14,200 nt of DNA, from positions 1 through 14,200 of the forward strand of contig JBKHDX010000120.1 in NCBI GenBank assembly GCA_046541115.1, read 5' to 3'. How positions within the stretch are numbered: the first letter of the stretch is position 1; every line of letters begins with the position of its first letter. Below, in pieces: positions 7,357 through 13,468 of this stretch. Source of the stretch: Jaaginema sp046541115 (lineage in GTDB: Bacteria > Cyanobacteriota > Cyanobacteriia > Cyanobacteriales > Spirulinaceae). The position numbers and the translations under genes are program-made. The notes beneath the pieces are model-generated. The model searched no databases, had not been told where the DNA came from, and saw only the letters and a list, made by a program, of their open reading frames with translations.

Positions 7357-7773
7357 CTATTGTGTTTCAGAAGCTTTTTGAGTTTTCACTTTAGACAATT
7401 TTTCAGGGAGTCTAGTATCGGGAGTTTCGGCTAAAATTGCAATAATTCCGGTACGTCCTGTATCGACTGTAGCATCGCACAATAAATCTACAATTTTCGT
7501 CCCGATGACTTCTTCAATGAGCTTTTTCAGGGGGGGGCGTGTTGCTTCGTCTAAGCTTGAACGGACTTGTTGGGCAAGTTCTTGCTGTCCTTCCTTATTC
7601 AGAATTTGCTCAGTCGGAGTCACAGAGTCTTCTAAAATTATGGCAATTTTGGTGTCGAAAAGCTGACAAGTCACCTTGCTGGGTTGGTGTCCCAGTTGTT
7701 CTCGATAAAAAGCTTGGATACTTTGAGAAAGTTGACGTTCTAGCTGTCCTCGCGTGGGTTTAGCTGGCTTCAT
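7357..7773 (-). CDS. DUF2294 / MpsC-type protein
   Basis: 138 residues that match the DUF2294 family (PF10057). The family is also named MpsC after the Staphylococcus cation-translocating MpsABC system, but cyanobacterial members commonly stand alone and their role is not established. Typical sequence is TRGQLERQLSQSIQAFYREQLGHQPSKVTCQLFD (residues 7-40), IAIILEDSVTPTEQIL (43-58), ARPPLKKLIEEVIGTKIVDLL-like (78-98) and the strongly conserved DATVDTGRTGIIAILAETP (100-118). No membrane segment or signal peptide; probably soluble. The ATG at 7773 fits the family start (MKPAKPTRGQLE). Codons for residues 79-82 lie in a run of eight C on the coding strand (7530-7537), a possible slippage site. A good -10/-35 pair lies ~55-80 bases upstream. 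It has the same direction as the CsbD gene, but is 374 bases away and behind likely terminators. Confidence 0.85.
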   Translation of the reverse strand: MKPAKPTRGQLERQLSQSIQAFYREQLGHQPSKVTCQLFDTKIAIILEDSVTPTEQILNKEGQQELAQQVRSSLDEATRPPLKKLIEEVIGTKIVDLLCDATVDTGRTGIIAILAETPDTRLPEKLSKVKTQKASETQ

Positions 7774-7824
7774 TCTTGTTAACTTACACCATTAGAACTA
7801 GACTGTTGTCGGCAAGTCAGTAAC

Positions 7825-7852
7825 ATTATATAGCGCTTAGAACAACCCTCAA
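7825..7852 (-). promoter_or_regulatory. Putative promoter of the DUF2294 gene
   Basis: Read on the minus strand, TTGAGG (7852-7847) is followed after 16 bases by a perfect TATAAT (7830-7825). The transcript would start near 7818 and have a ~45-base leader before the ATG at 7773. Confidence 0.55.
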
Positions 7853-8035
7853 TACATAAATCAGACGACTTCATCCAGAAAACAATGCTTTAAGGAATCG
7901 CATCACAGGATTTCTAGCTCGACGCACCCAGGAGCTAAGGCAACTCACCCATTTTATATGAGGACTGGGGAAGAATCTCAGAGTCGCTAACAACAGTGTT
8001 CTTCTATCATAACCACGCAGCCCAAGATTGGCGGT

Positions 8036-8053
8036 AAAAAAGACTTCAGTCTT
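8036..8053 (-). terminator. Intrinsic terminator candidate, minus strand
   Basis: On the minus strand AAGAC-TGAA-GTCTT forms a 5-bp stem with a four-base loop, followed directly by a run of T (six in total, 8041-8036). It lies ~95 bases after the CsbD stop and would end that transcript. Confidence 0.55.
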
Positions 8054-8072
8054 GAGCGTTAAGACAAGAAGC

Positions 8073-8109
8073 AAGGGTACAGGTGAAATTTTCCACAAGC
8101 TGTACCCTT
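8073..8109. terminator. 10-bp hairpin downstream of the CsbD gene
   Basis: AAGGGTACAG (8073-8082) and CTGTACCCTT (8100-8109) form a perfect 10-bp stem with a 17-base loop. On the minus strand the stem is followed by a pyrimidine-rich but mixed tail, so it may be a first terminator or 3' stabilising structure before the T-run hairpin at 8036-8053. Confidence 0.5.
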
Positions 8110-8122
8110 TCTTTCGCGTTTT

Positions 8123-8149
8123 AATGCTTCAGTTTAAAACTGAATCATT
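8123..8149. repeat. Inverted repeat overlapping the CsbD stop codon
   Basis: TCAGTTT (8129-8135) and AAACTGA (8137-8143) form a perfect palindrome around 8136. The symmetry continues after a two-base mismatch as AATG/CATT (8123-8126 and 8146-8149). The right end touches the TAA stop of the minus-strand CsbD gene. Confidence 0.6.
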
Positions 8150-8315
8150 ACATCTTTTCTTTCACATTTTCGACGGTGTGTTTGGCTTTGGCTTCAGCTT
8201 GTTTCACTTTACCTTCTGCTTTATCTTCAGGGTCACCTGTGACTTCACCCACTGCTTCTTGAGCTTTCCCTTCGATATTTTTCATTGTAGCTTCTGCTCT
8301 TTCTTCGATACCCAT
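8148..8315 (-). CDS. Small CsbD-family stress protein
   Basis: 55 residues, highly charged and without signal peptide: MGIEERAEATMKNIEGK, then AQEAVGEVTGDPEDKAEGKV and a lysine-rich tail. The motif K-x-Q-E-A-x-G-x-x-T-G-(D/N)-x-x-x-x-A-E-G-K is the CsbD signature (PF05532). CsbD was named from a Bacillus sigma-B general-stress gene; the molecular role is unknown. The start is fixed by a perfect Shine-Dalgarno GGAGGA (8328-8323) eight bases before the ATG at 8315; a TTG at 8330 would lie upstream of that site and is rejected. The strong site, rare in this window, suggests high expression. It is divergent from a second CsbD-like gene at 8670. Confidence 0.85.
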   Translation of the reverse strand: MGIEERAEATMKNIEGKAQEAVGEVTGDPEDKAEGKVKQAEAKAKHTVENVKEKM

Positions 8316-8322
8316 ATTTATT

Positions 8323-8328
8323 TCCTCC
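8323..8328 (-). promoter_or_regulatory. Strong ribosome binding site of the CsbD gene
   Basis: GGAGGA on the minus strand, eight bases before the ATG at 8315. It decides the start codon and is the clearest Shine-Dalgarno sequence in the window. Confidence 0.8.
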
Positions 8329-8520
8329 AATTTTTATATATTATGAAAGTTGATTTTGATTCGTCTTAGTTCTAATCACAATCACGATGTTTGGCTTTAA
8401 TTTCAGCTTTTAATCGTTGACTGAGCGACGACAATTTAATCTTATAAAAATTTGCGATCGCTGTCTTCTCCCTAGGGAGGGAGTTGACCCAGCCCTAGCC
8501 TGAGCTAATTTTGGCACAAC

Positions 8521-8630
8521 TATACTCAATGACTTAATCGTTTCTCTATCCAAAGAAAGAGAAAAAGAATAATGGAATCGCTCAAAATTCTTTCGGTTGA
8601 GCGACAATCTTTAGCTGTGATTTGAGTATA
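8521..8630. repeat. Nested inverted repeats able to fold as a three-way junction
   Basis: The outer stem is TATACTCAA (8521-8529) with TTGAGTATA (8622-8630), a perfect 9 bp. Inside are two further perfect stems: TTTCTCT (8541-8547) with AGAGAAA (8558-8564), and TCGCTCAA (8578-8585) with TTGAGCGA (8597-8604). Together they define a 110-base closed three-way junction. It could be a small RNA, a leader element or a set of operators; the sequence does not decide. Confidence 0.5.
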
Positions 8631-8669
8631 AATAAAGCAGAATTAGTTTAAATTTTGGAAAAATCATTC

Positions 8670-9140
8670 ATGATAATCAAACATTTCTCCTCCAGAATAG
8701 GTAAAGTCTGGGTTAAGAGATTTTGCACGGTTTTATCTTTAGTCTTAGTCGCGATCGCGGTGGGCTTTTCCTCTCCCGCTGCTGCTCTGGCTGCTCCGAC
8801 CGTGATGGCAGACATGTCTGAAGTTCAACAAAAAGCCAAAGAAGCTTTTGATGATGTTTTTGGCTCTGGTGCAAGCGATCGCGTTGAAGGAAATATCGAT
8901 CAATCTACCGGAGAATTGAAAAAGCAAGCGGGTAAAATTAAAGGCCAATTAGATGACGATATGACCGCCGGAATGGGCGATCGCATCGAAGGGCAATTCG
9001 ATCAAACCATGGGTAAAGGGAAAGAGCAAATGGGGAAAGTCAAAGGTCGCGTTGACGATGCGTTTAACCAAGCCGAAATGATGGGAGAAAAGAAGGCTCG
9101 CTCCATTGAAAGTGCCATTGAAGAAAAGAGTAACTATTAG
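8670..9140 (+). CDS. Exported protein with two CsbD-like repeats
   Basis: 156 residues from the ATG at 8670. Residues 1-42 are a signal peptide: basic start, hydrophobic core VLSLVLVAIAVGF and small residues SPAAALAAP, with likely cleavage after ALA. The mature part carries two related repeats 34 residues apart: DRVEGNIDQSTGELKKQAGKIKG (70-92) and DRIEGQFDQTMGKGKEQMGKVKG (104-126). Both follow the CsbD pattern (GK-x-K-E-x-x-G-K-x-K-G). The protein should act in the periplasm or thylakoid lumen; the function is unknown. TTG 8655 would start five codons earlier, but the GGAAAA at 8657-8662 is better read as a ribosome site for the ATG. It is divergent from the cytoplasmic CsbD gene, so the pair may share control. 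A long hairpin follows downstream. Confidence 0.8.
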   Translation: MIIKHFSSRIGKVWVKRFCTVLSLVLVAIAVGFSSPAAALAAPTVMADMSEVQQKAKEAFDDVFGSGASDRVEGNIDQSTGELKKQAGKIKGQLDDDMTAGMGDRIEGQFDQTMGKGKEQMGKVKGRVDDAFNQAEMMGEKKARSIESAIEEKSNY

Positions 9141-9196
9141 TTCCGAAATGGTGTCCATGGATGCCATCGATATCGGCAAACTTCCAGCCATAAAAT

Positions 9197-9220
9197 AGCC
9201 GAAACTATCCTTTAACGGCT
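9197..9220 (+). terminator. Small hairpin after the exported CsbD gene
   Basis: AGCCG (9197-9201) pairs with CGGCT (9216-9220), followed by TGTTATTT. It could be a weak first terminator ahead of the larger one at 9236-9286. Confidence 0.35.
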
Positions 9221-9235
9221 TGTTATTTATGATGC

Positions 9236-9286
9236 AACTTCAAAATAGCAAAAGTGATGTTAATCTTCGCTTTTGTTTTTGAAGTT
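9236..9286 (+). terminator. Long hairpin, probable terminator
   Basis: AACTTCAAAA (9236-9245) pairs with TTTTGAAGTT (9277-9286), and after a small internal loop CAAAAG (9249-9254) pairs with CTTTTG (9270-9275) around a 15-base loop. A short TAATTA follows instead of a strong T-run. It lies between the CsbD-like gene and the glucosidase and probably separates their transcripts. Confidence 0.55.
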
Positions 9287-9360
9287 TAATTAGGACAAAC
9301 TTTTTAAATTTAATCGCCACTTCAGCAATTATTTAGCGATCGCTCCACCCTGAAAAAAAG

Positions 9361-12036
9361 ATGACTCAAAATCAACAGCAAAAGCAACGCAACCAAACCG
9401 CAGAAGCTCGTCGTTTAGCCGCAAATCGCGATCGCACCGTTTATTGGCGACGTTGGGGAACTTACCTCAGCGAGCGGCAGTGGGGAACCGTCCGGGAAGA
9501 CTACAGCGAGGATGGCGAAGCTTGGGAAACTTTTTCCCACCAAGATGCTTTATATCGAGCCTATCGCTGGGGAGAAGACGGAATTTGTGGTTGGTGTGAC
9601 AATCATCAGCGGTTGTGTTTTGCCGCTGCTTTTTGGAATGAAAAAGACCCGATTTTAAAAGAAAGATTATTCGGCGTTACTGGGAAACAAGGCAATCACG
9701 GTGAAGACGTAAAAGAGTATTATTTTTATTTAGATAATCTCCCCAGTCATGCTTATGCGAAAGCCCTTTATCGCTACTCTCAAAAAGCTTATCCTTACCA
9801 AGAATTAGTTAAAGAAAGCCAAAGACGCGATCGCACCCAAAGCGAATACGAAATACACGAAACCGGAATATTTAACGATCGCACTTACTTTGATATTTAT
9901 ATTGAATATGCCAAGCGCACCGAAGAAGATATTTTAATTCAATATCGCATTACCAATCAAGCTGAAACTGCCGAAACCCTGCATATTTTACCCACCCTTT
10001 GGTTTCGCAATGATTGGTCTTGGGATAACGAAACCCCCAAGCCAGAACTTCAGAAAGTAGACAATAATTTAATTGCAGCCCATCACCACAGCCTCGGCCA
10101 GCGTTGGCTATATTTTGAAAATGCCAACGAGCTTTTATTTACTGAAAACGAAACCAATAAACAGCATTTATACGGCGTTGAAAATGAGTCAGCTTATACC
10201 AAAGATGGCTTAAATAATTATGTAGTTAATGGAGAGAAAAATGCGGTTAATCCCGAAATGCTCGGCACAAAAGCTGCCCCTCACTACATTTTAAAACTAC
10301 AACCGGGAGAAACCCAAACCATTCGCTTGCGACTCGGCGACAATCCCGAAATTCAAGACCCTTTTGGGGAGGAATTTGAGCAAGTTTATCGCCAACGACA
10401 ACAAGAAGCCTGTGCTTTTTATCAAGCCGTTGCCCCCTTTGAAATGAAACAAGATTGGCAAACCATTCAACGCCAAGCATTTGCCGGATTATTGTGGAAT
10501 AAACAACATTATTTATACATTCTCGATCGTTGGTTGAAAGGCGACCCCACCCAACCCGAACCCCCTGAAAGTCACCAAAACGGACGTAATAGTAACTGGG
10601 TTCATGTTTTTTGTGAAGATGTTTTATCCATGCCTGATAGTTGGGAATATCCCTGGTTTGCGGTGTGGGATACAGCCTTTCATGCCATTCCTTTCGCCCT
10701 CATTGACCCCGACTTTGCCAAACAAGAACTCGATTTATTTACCCGCGAGTGGTACATGAATCCTAACGGTCAATTACCCGCTTATGAATGGAATTTTAAT
10801 GATGTAAATCCTCCGGTTCATGCTTGGGCCGCTTGGCGGGTATATAAGATTGAAAAGAAAATGTATGGTAGATGCGATCGCCAATTTTTAGAACGAGTCT
10901 TTCAGAAATTATTACTCACCTTTACTTGGTGGGTCAACCGCAAAGATGAAGACGGCAATAACGTCTTTCAAGGGGGCTTTCTGGGCTTAGATAATATTGG
11001 CATCTTTGACCGTAGCGGCGACCCTCCCACCGGGGGATATATCGAGCAATCAGACGGCACAAGCTGGATGGCCATGTTCTGCCTCAATATGCTGTCGATT
11101 GCTTTAGAGTTAGCCGTCGAAAATCCCGTTTACGAAGATATTGCTTCTAAGTTTTTTGAACACTTCCTTTACATCGTTCACGCCATGAATCATTTTGGCA
11201 GTGAAGGAACGCAACTCTGGGACGACGAAGACGGATTTTATTATGATGTTTTACATCTGCCCACGGGCAAAAATGTACGCCTCAAAGTTCGTTCGATTGT
11301 CGGCTTGATTCCTTTATTTGCCGTTGCCGTTATCGAACCCGAAATCATCGAAAAACTGCCTAATTTTGAAAGGCGCGTGCAGTGGTTTTTAGAGAATCGA
11401 CCGGACTTAAGCAGTGATATCGCTTGTATGGAATCCTGTGGGATAAAATCGCGACGATTACTCGCCATTCCCGGTCAAGAAAAACTAAAAAAGATACTGG
11501 CAAAAATGCTGGATGAAAGCGAATTTTTCAGTCCTTATGGCATTCGTTCTGTATCTCGCTATCACAAAGACCATCCCTACACCTACAGTACCGATGGTAA
11601 AACTTATCGCGTCCAATACGAACCCGCCGAGTCCAGTAGTCCCATGTTTGGTGGTAACTCCAATTGGCGAGGCCCGTTATGGTTTCCCATTAACTTTTTG
11701 ATCGTGGAATCCTTGCAGGAATATTACTATTATTGGGGCGACCAATGCCAAATTGAATGTCCTACGGGGTCGGGTCGTTTTGAGAATTTGTGGGATGTGG
11801 CTTGCGATATTGAACAGCGTTTAATCTCCCTATTCAGCCTCAATGATAACGGCCAGCGTCCTGTCTATGGCGAAGCCGAGCCGTTTCAGCAGTATCCCGA
11901 CTGGCAAGACAAAATTTTGTTTTACGAGTACTTTCACGGCGATAATGGAGCAGGCTTGGGTGCATCTCATCAAACGGGATGGACGGGGTTAGTGGCGAAG
12001 TTGATTTTACAATGTAGCGAGTATCCCCGCGATTGA
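9361..12036 (+). CDS. GH63-like (MGH1-type) glucosidase
   Basis: 891 residues with no signal peptide, so probably cytoplasmic. The sequence is typical of the cyanobacterial 'glucosidase' family related to glycoside hydrolase 63, a clan of inverting alpha-glucosidases with an (alpha/alpha)6 barrel. The N-terminal part begins EARRLAANRDRTVYWRRWGTYLSERQWGTVREDYS and GEDVKEYYFYLDNLPSHAY, the usual start of this group. The catalytic barrel includes WDTAFHAIPFALIDPDF and PAYEWNFNDVNPPVHAWA. By analogy with E. coli YgjK, D481 in that stretch is the likely general acid and E856 in FYEYFHGDNGAGLGA the likely general base; both are inferred. GPLWFPINFLIVESL is also characteristic. The substrate may be a glucosylated compatible solute or an oligosaccharide; the sequence does not say. 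The gene has its own upstream region and no obvious Shine-Dalgarno sequence (AAAAAAAG before ATG). Confidence 0.85.
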   Translation: MTQNQQQKQRNQTAEARRLAANRDRTVYWRRWGTYLSERQWGTVREDYSEDGEAWETFSHQDALYRAYRWGEDGICGWCDNHQRLCFAAAFWNEKDPILKERLFGVTGKQGNHGEDVKEYYFYLDNLPSHAYAKALYRYSQKAYPYQELVKESQRRDRTQSEYEIHETGIFNDRTYFDIYIEYAKRTEEDILIQYRITNQAETAETLHILPTLWFRNDWSWDNETPKPELQKVDNNLIAAHHHSLGQRWLYFENANELLFTENETNKQHLYGVENESAYTKDGLNNYVVNGEKNAVNPEMLGTKAAPHYILKLQPGETQTIRLRLGDNPEIQDPFGEEFEQVYRQRQQEACAFYQAVAPFEMKQDWQTIQRQAFAGLLWNKQHYLYILDRWLKGDPTQPEPPESHQNGRNSNWVHVFCEDVLSMPDSWEYPWFAVWDTAFHAIPFALIDPDFAKQELDLFTREWYMNPNGQLPAYEWNFNDVNPPVHAWAAWRVYKIEKKMYGRCDRQFLERVFQKLLLTFTWWVNRKDEDGNNVFQGGFLGLDNIGIFDRSGDPPTGGYIEQSDGTSWMAMFCLNMLSIALELAVENPVYEDIASKFFEHFLYIVHAMNHFGSEGTQLWDDEDGFYYDVLHLPTGKNVRLKVRSIVGLIPLFAVAVIEPEIIEKLPNFERRVQWFLENRPDLSSDIACMESCGIKSRRLLAIPGQEKLKKILAKMLDESEFFSPYGIRSVSRYHKDHPYTYSTDGKTYRVQYEPAESSSPMFGGNSNWRGPLWFPINFLIVESLQEYYYYWGDQCQIECPTGSGRFENLWDVACDIEQRLISLFSLNDNGQRPVYGEAEPFQQYPDWQDKILFYEYFHGDNGAGLGASHQTGWTGLVAKLILQCSEYPRD

Positions 12037-12044
12037 GGTGTGAT

Positions 12045-12071
12045 TCGGGATGACTTGCTCGCTCATCCCGA
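12045..12071 (+). terminator. Hairpin after the glucosidase gene
   Basis: TCGGGATGA (12045-12053) and TCATCCCGA (12063-12071) form a perfect 9-bp stem with a 9-base loop, starting 8 bases after the stop codon. A T-run (12082-12086) lies 10 bases further on, so it is a probable but not textbook terminator. Confidence 0.5.
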
Positions 12072-12082
12072 CATCTGCCAAT

Positions 12083-12123
12083 TTTTCAGTAAAGATGGGA
12101 GAGAAACAATACTTCACTGAAAA
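12083..12123 (+). repeat. Inverted repeat just before the CapA start
   Basis: TTTTCAGT (12083-12090) and ACTGAAAA (12116-12123) are perfect 8-base inverted arms around a 25-base loop, ending eight bases before the ATG at 12132. It could hold back translation or be an operator; no Shine-Dalgarno sequence is visible there. Confidence 0.45.
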
Positions 12124-12131
12124 CCCTGGCA

Positions 12132-13244
12132 ATGCGTCCTCTTTCTTGTTCATCTCGTTGGACTTCACCCTGGTTTATTGTGGTTTTCGGGATGATTTTT
12201 TTGACTCAAACCGCAAAGCCCAGTTGGTCTAACGCTTTTCCTACCCTTCCCGAACCACCTCCTCCGGAATTTATCGCCCCGGAATTACCAACAATTAGGA
12301 TTAAGGCGGTCGGCGATACGATTATGGGGACAAATTATCCTAATAATCAACTGCCTCCTAATCCCGGTATCTTATTCAATCGCGTCCAACCCTTGTTACG
12401 GGATGCAGATGTTTTGTTTGGCAACTTTGAAAGTACCCTCACTCGTCATCCGACGACCCCAAAAGTGCCATCAGCCGGTCGCGTGTATGCGTTTCGCACT
12501 CCTCCCGAATACGCGCAATTTCTCCAGCAAGCGGGGTTTAATGTGCTGAGTGTGGCGAATAATCACTCTTTTGATTTTACCGAACAGGGCTTTCGCGATA
12601 CTCTCGGTCATCTTGAAGCTGTGGGAATCCTACCCGTCGGCGAAAAAGGCAAAATTGTTTATACCGAAGTGAATGGGATTCAGGTGGCTTGGTTGGGGTT
12701 TAGTTATTTGGGTTACCACAACTCGATTAATAATTTGTCTGAAGCCAATCGGTTGATTCGTGAAGCTAGCGATCGCGCTGATATTACCATCGTATCGGTT
12801 CACGCCGGGGCTGAGGGGAATAATGCCTTGCGGGTTCAAAATCGTACTGAAATGTTTTATGGGGAAAACCGGGGCAATATGGTTTTATTTTCCGAGAACG
12901 CGATCGCGAATGGAGCCGATCTGATTCTCGGTCACGGGCCCCATGTTCCTAGAGCATTAGAACTGCATAACGGCAAGCTAATTGTTTATTCTCTAGGGAA
13001 TTTTATGGGATATCGTACCCTCAGTACAGCAGGGGCAAATGGTTACTCTTTTGTACTCGAAATCGAACTGGATGACTTTGGAAACTTCATCCAGGGGCAA
13101 ATTCACCCCATCCGCCTAGATTCTCAAGGTATTCCTTACCCAGATTCTGAAGGACGTAGTATTACTTTGATTCGGCAACTCACCCATCAGGATTTCCCGA
13201 ATACCCCTTTGGTGATTGATGAGGAGGGGATGCTTTCGTTTTAG
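12132..13244 (+). CDS. Exported CapA-family (metallophosphatase-like) protein
   Basis: 370 residues. CapA/PgsA proteins take part in poly-gamma-glutamate capsule synthesis in Bacillus, but cyanobacterial members lack capB/capC partners and their substrate is unknown; none are present here. The N-terminus has a basic stretch and a hydrophobic segment (PWFIVVFGMIFLTQ, ~13-26), a likely signal peptide or anchor, then a proline-rich linker (PEPPPPEFIAPELP). The PGA_cap domain fills the rest. Metal-site motifs of the calcineurin-like fold are GD (G61-D62 in AVGDTIMG), GNFE (97-100), NNH (143-145, in VANNHSFDF), H224 in VSVHAG and H268/H271 in LILGHGPH, followed by YSLGNF (286-291). All expected metal ligands seem present, so it is probably an active enzyme. 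It follows the glucosidase by 95 bases with a hairpin between. Confidence 0.88.
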   Translation: MRPLSCSSRWTSPWFIVVFGMIFLTQTAKPSWSNAFPTLPEPPPPEFIAPELPTIRIKAVGDTIMGTNYPNNQLPPNPGILFNRVQPLLRDADVLFGNFESTLTRHPTTPKVPSAGRVYAFRTPPEYAQFLQQAGFNVLSVANNHSFDFTEQGFRDTLGHLEAVGILPVGEKGKIVYTEVNGIQVAWLGFSYLGYHNSINNLSEANRLIREASDRADITIVSVHAGAEGNNALRVQNRTEMFYGENRGNMVLFSENAIANGADLILGHGPHVPRALELHNGKLIVYSLGNFMGYRTLSTAGANGYSFVLEIELDDFGNFIQGQIHPIRLDSQGIPYPDSEGRSITLIRQLTHQDFPNTPLVIDEEGMLSF

Positions 13245-13250
13245 TTCTGT

Positions 13251-13278
13251 GTCGTTTGTCGTTAGTCGTTTGTCCTTT
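13251..13278. repeat. Four tandem heptamers (STRR-like)
   Basis: Four consecutive 7-base units GTCGTTT, GTCGTTA, GTCGTTT and GTCCTTT start six bases after the CapA stop codon. Tandem heptamers of this type are known as STRR repeats in intergenic DNA of filamentous cyanobacteria. Whether this family of heptamers is repeated elsewhere in the genome cannot be seen from here. Confidence 0.65.
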
Positions 13279-13349
13279 GATAACCAGTCAATCATCGAAA
13301 AAACCTTCTCCTTAACTGCGAATAATCCATAACCAAACCCCAACTAAAT

Positions 13350-13404
13350 GTCGCGAGGGGTCTCCCGCTAGACCTGAAAGGTTAGCGGTGAGAGGAATCG
13401 CGAC
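13350..13404. repeat. Long 55-base hairpin upstream of tnpB, possible element left end
   Basis: The outer arms GTCGCGA (13350-13356) and TCGCGAC (13398-13404) are perfect. Inside, TCTC/GAGA (13361-13364, 13390-13393), CCGCTA/TAGCGG (13365-13370, 13383-13388) and ACCT/AGGT (13372-13375, 13379-13382) stack around a GAA loop with single-base bulges. It lies 65 bases before tnpB. Subterminal hairpins mark the ends of IS200/IS605 elements, so this may be the left end, though it is longer than most such hairpins. Confidence 0.5.
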
Positions 13405-13468
13405 TAACAATCATCTTAGGGAGGAGCGTCCTGAGAGCGATTGAAAAGCGATAAGCTATCATAACCCC

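Larger units (their letters stand above)
7774..8147. other. 374-base intergenic region with terminators and a promoter
   Basis: Between two minus-strand genes. The right third (8036-8147) is dense in inverted repeats that look like the transcript end of the CsbD gene, and the left ~50 bases hold the DUF2294 promoter. Between them (about 7855-8035) I see no recognisable gene. A 75-codon minus-strand frame (8098-7871) crosses the hairpins, lacks a ribosome binding site and resembles no family known to me. Confidence 0.6.
8316..8669. other. 354-base divergent control region between two CsbD-family genes
   Basis: No gene is seen here. The region holds the leader of the minus-strand CsbD gene (with an AT-rich -10-like sequence near 8340-8345), a HIP1 copy (8454-8461), a perfect 12-base palindrome CTCCCTAGGGAG (8468-8479), and a nested set of inverted repeats (8521-8630) ending in a TATAAA (8627-8632) that may be the -10 element of the plus-strand gene. 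Confidence 0.6.

Noticed and set aside
7871..8098. 75-codon minus-strand reading frame (ending ...RRARNPVMRFLKALFSG)
   Set aside because: It crosses the T-run hairpin and half of the 10-bp hairpin, has no ribosome site and matches no family I know; it is probably non-coding, though a decayed gene cannot be excluded.
8028..8369. 113-codon plus-strand frame rich in Phe and Cys
   Set aside because: Antisense shadow of the CsbD gene; the composition reflects the complement of Lys/Glu codons.
12050..12232. 60-codon plus-strand frame between the glucosidase and CapA genes
   Set aside because: It begins inside the 9-bp hairpin and overlaps the signal peptide of the CapA gene in another frame.
12132..13244. 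Capsule (poly-gamma-glutamate) operon suggested by the CapA gene
   Set aside because: No capB, capC or ligase gene is present; a CapA-fold protein alone does not indicate capsule synthesis.
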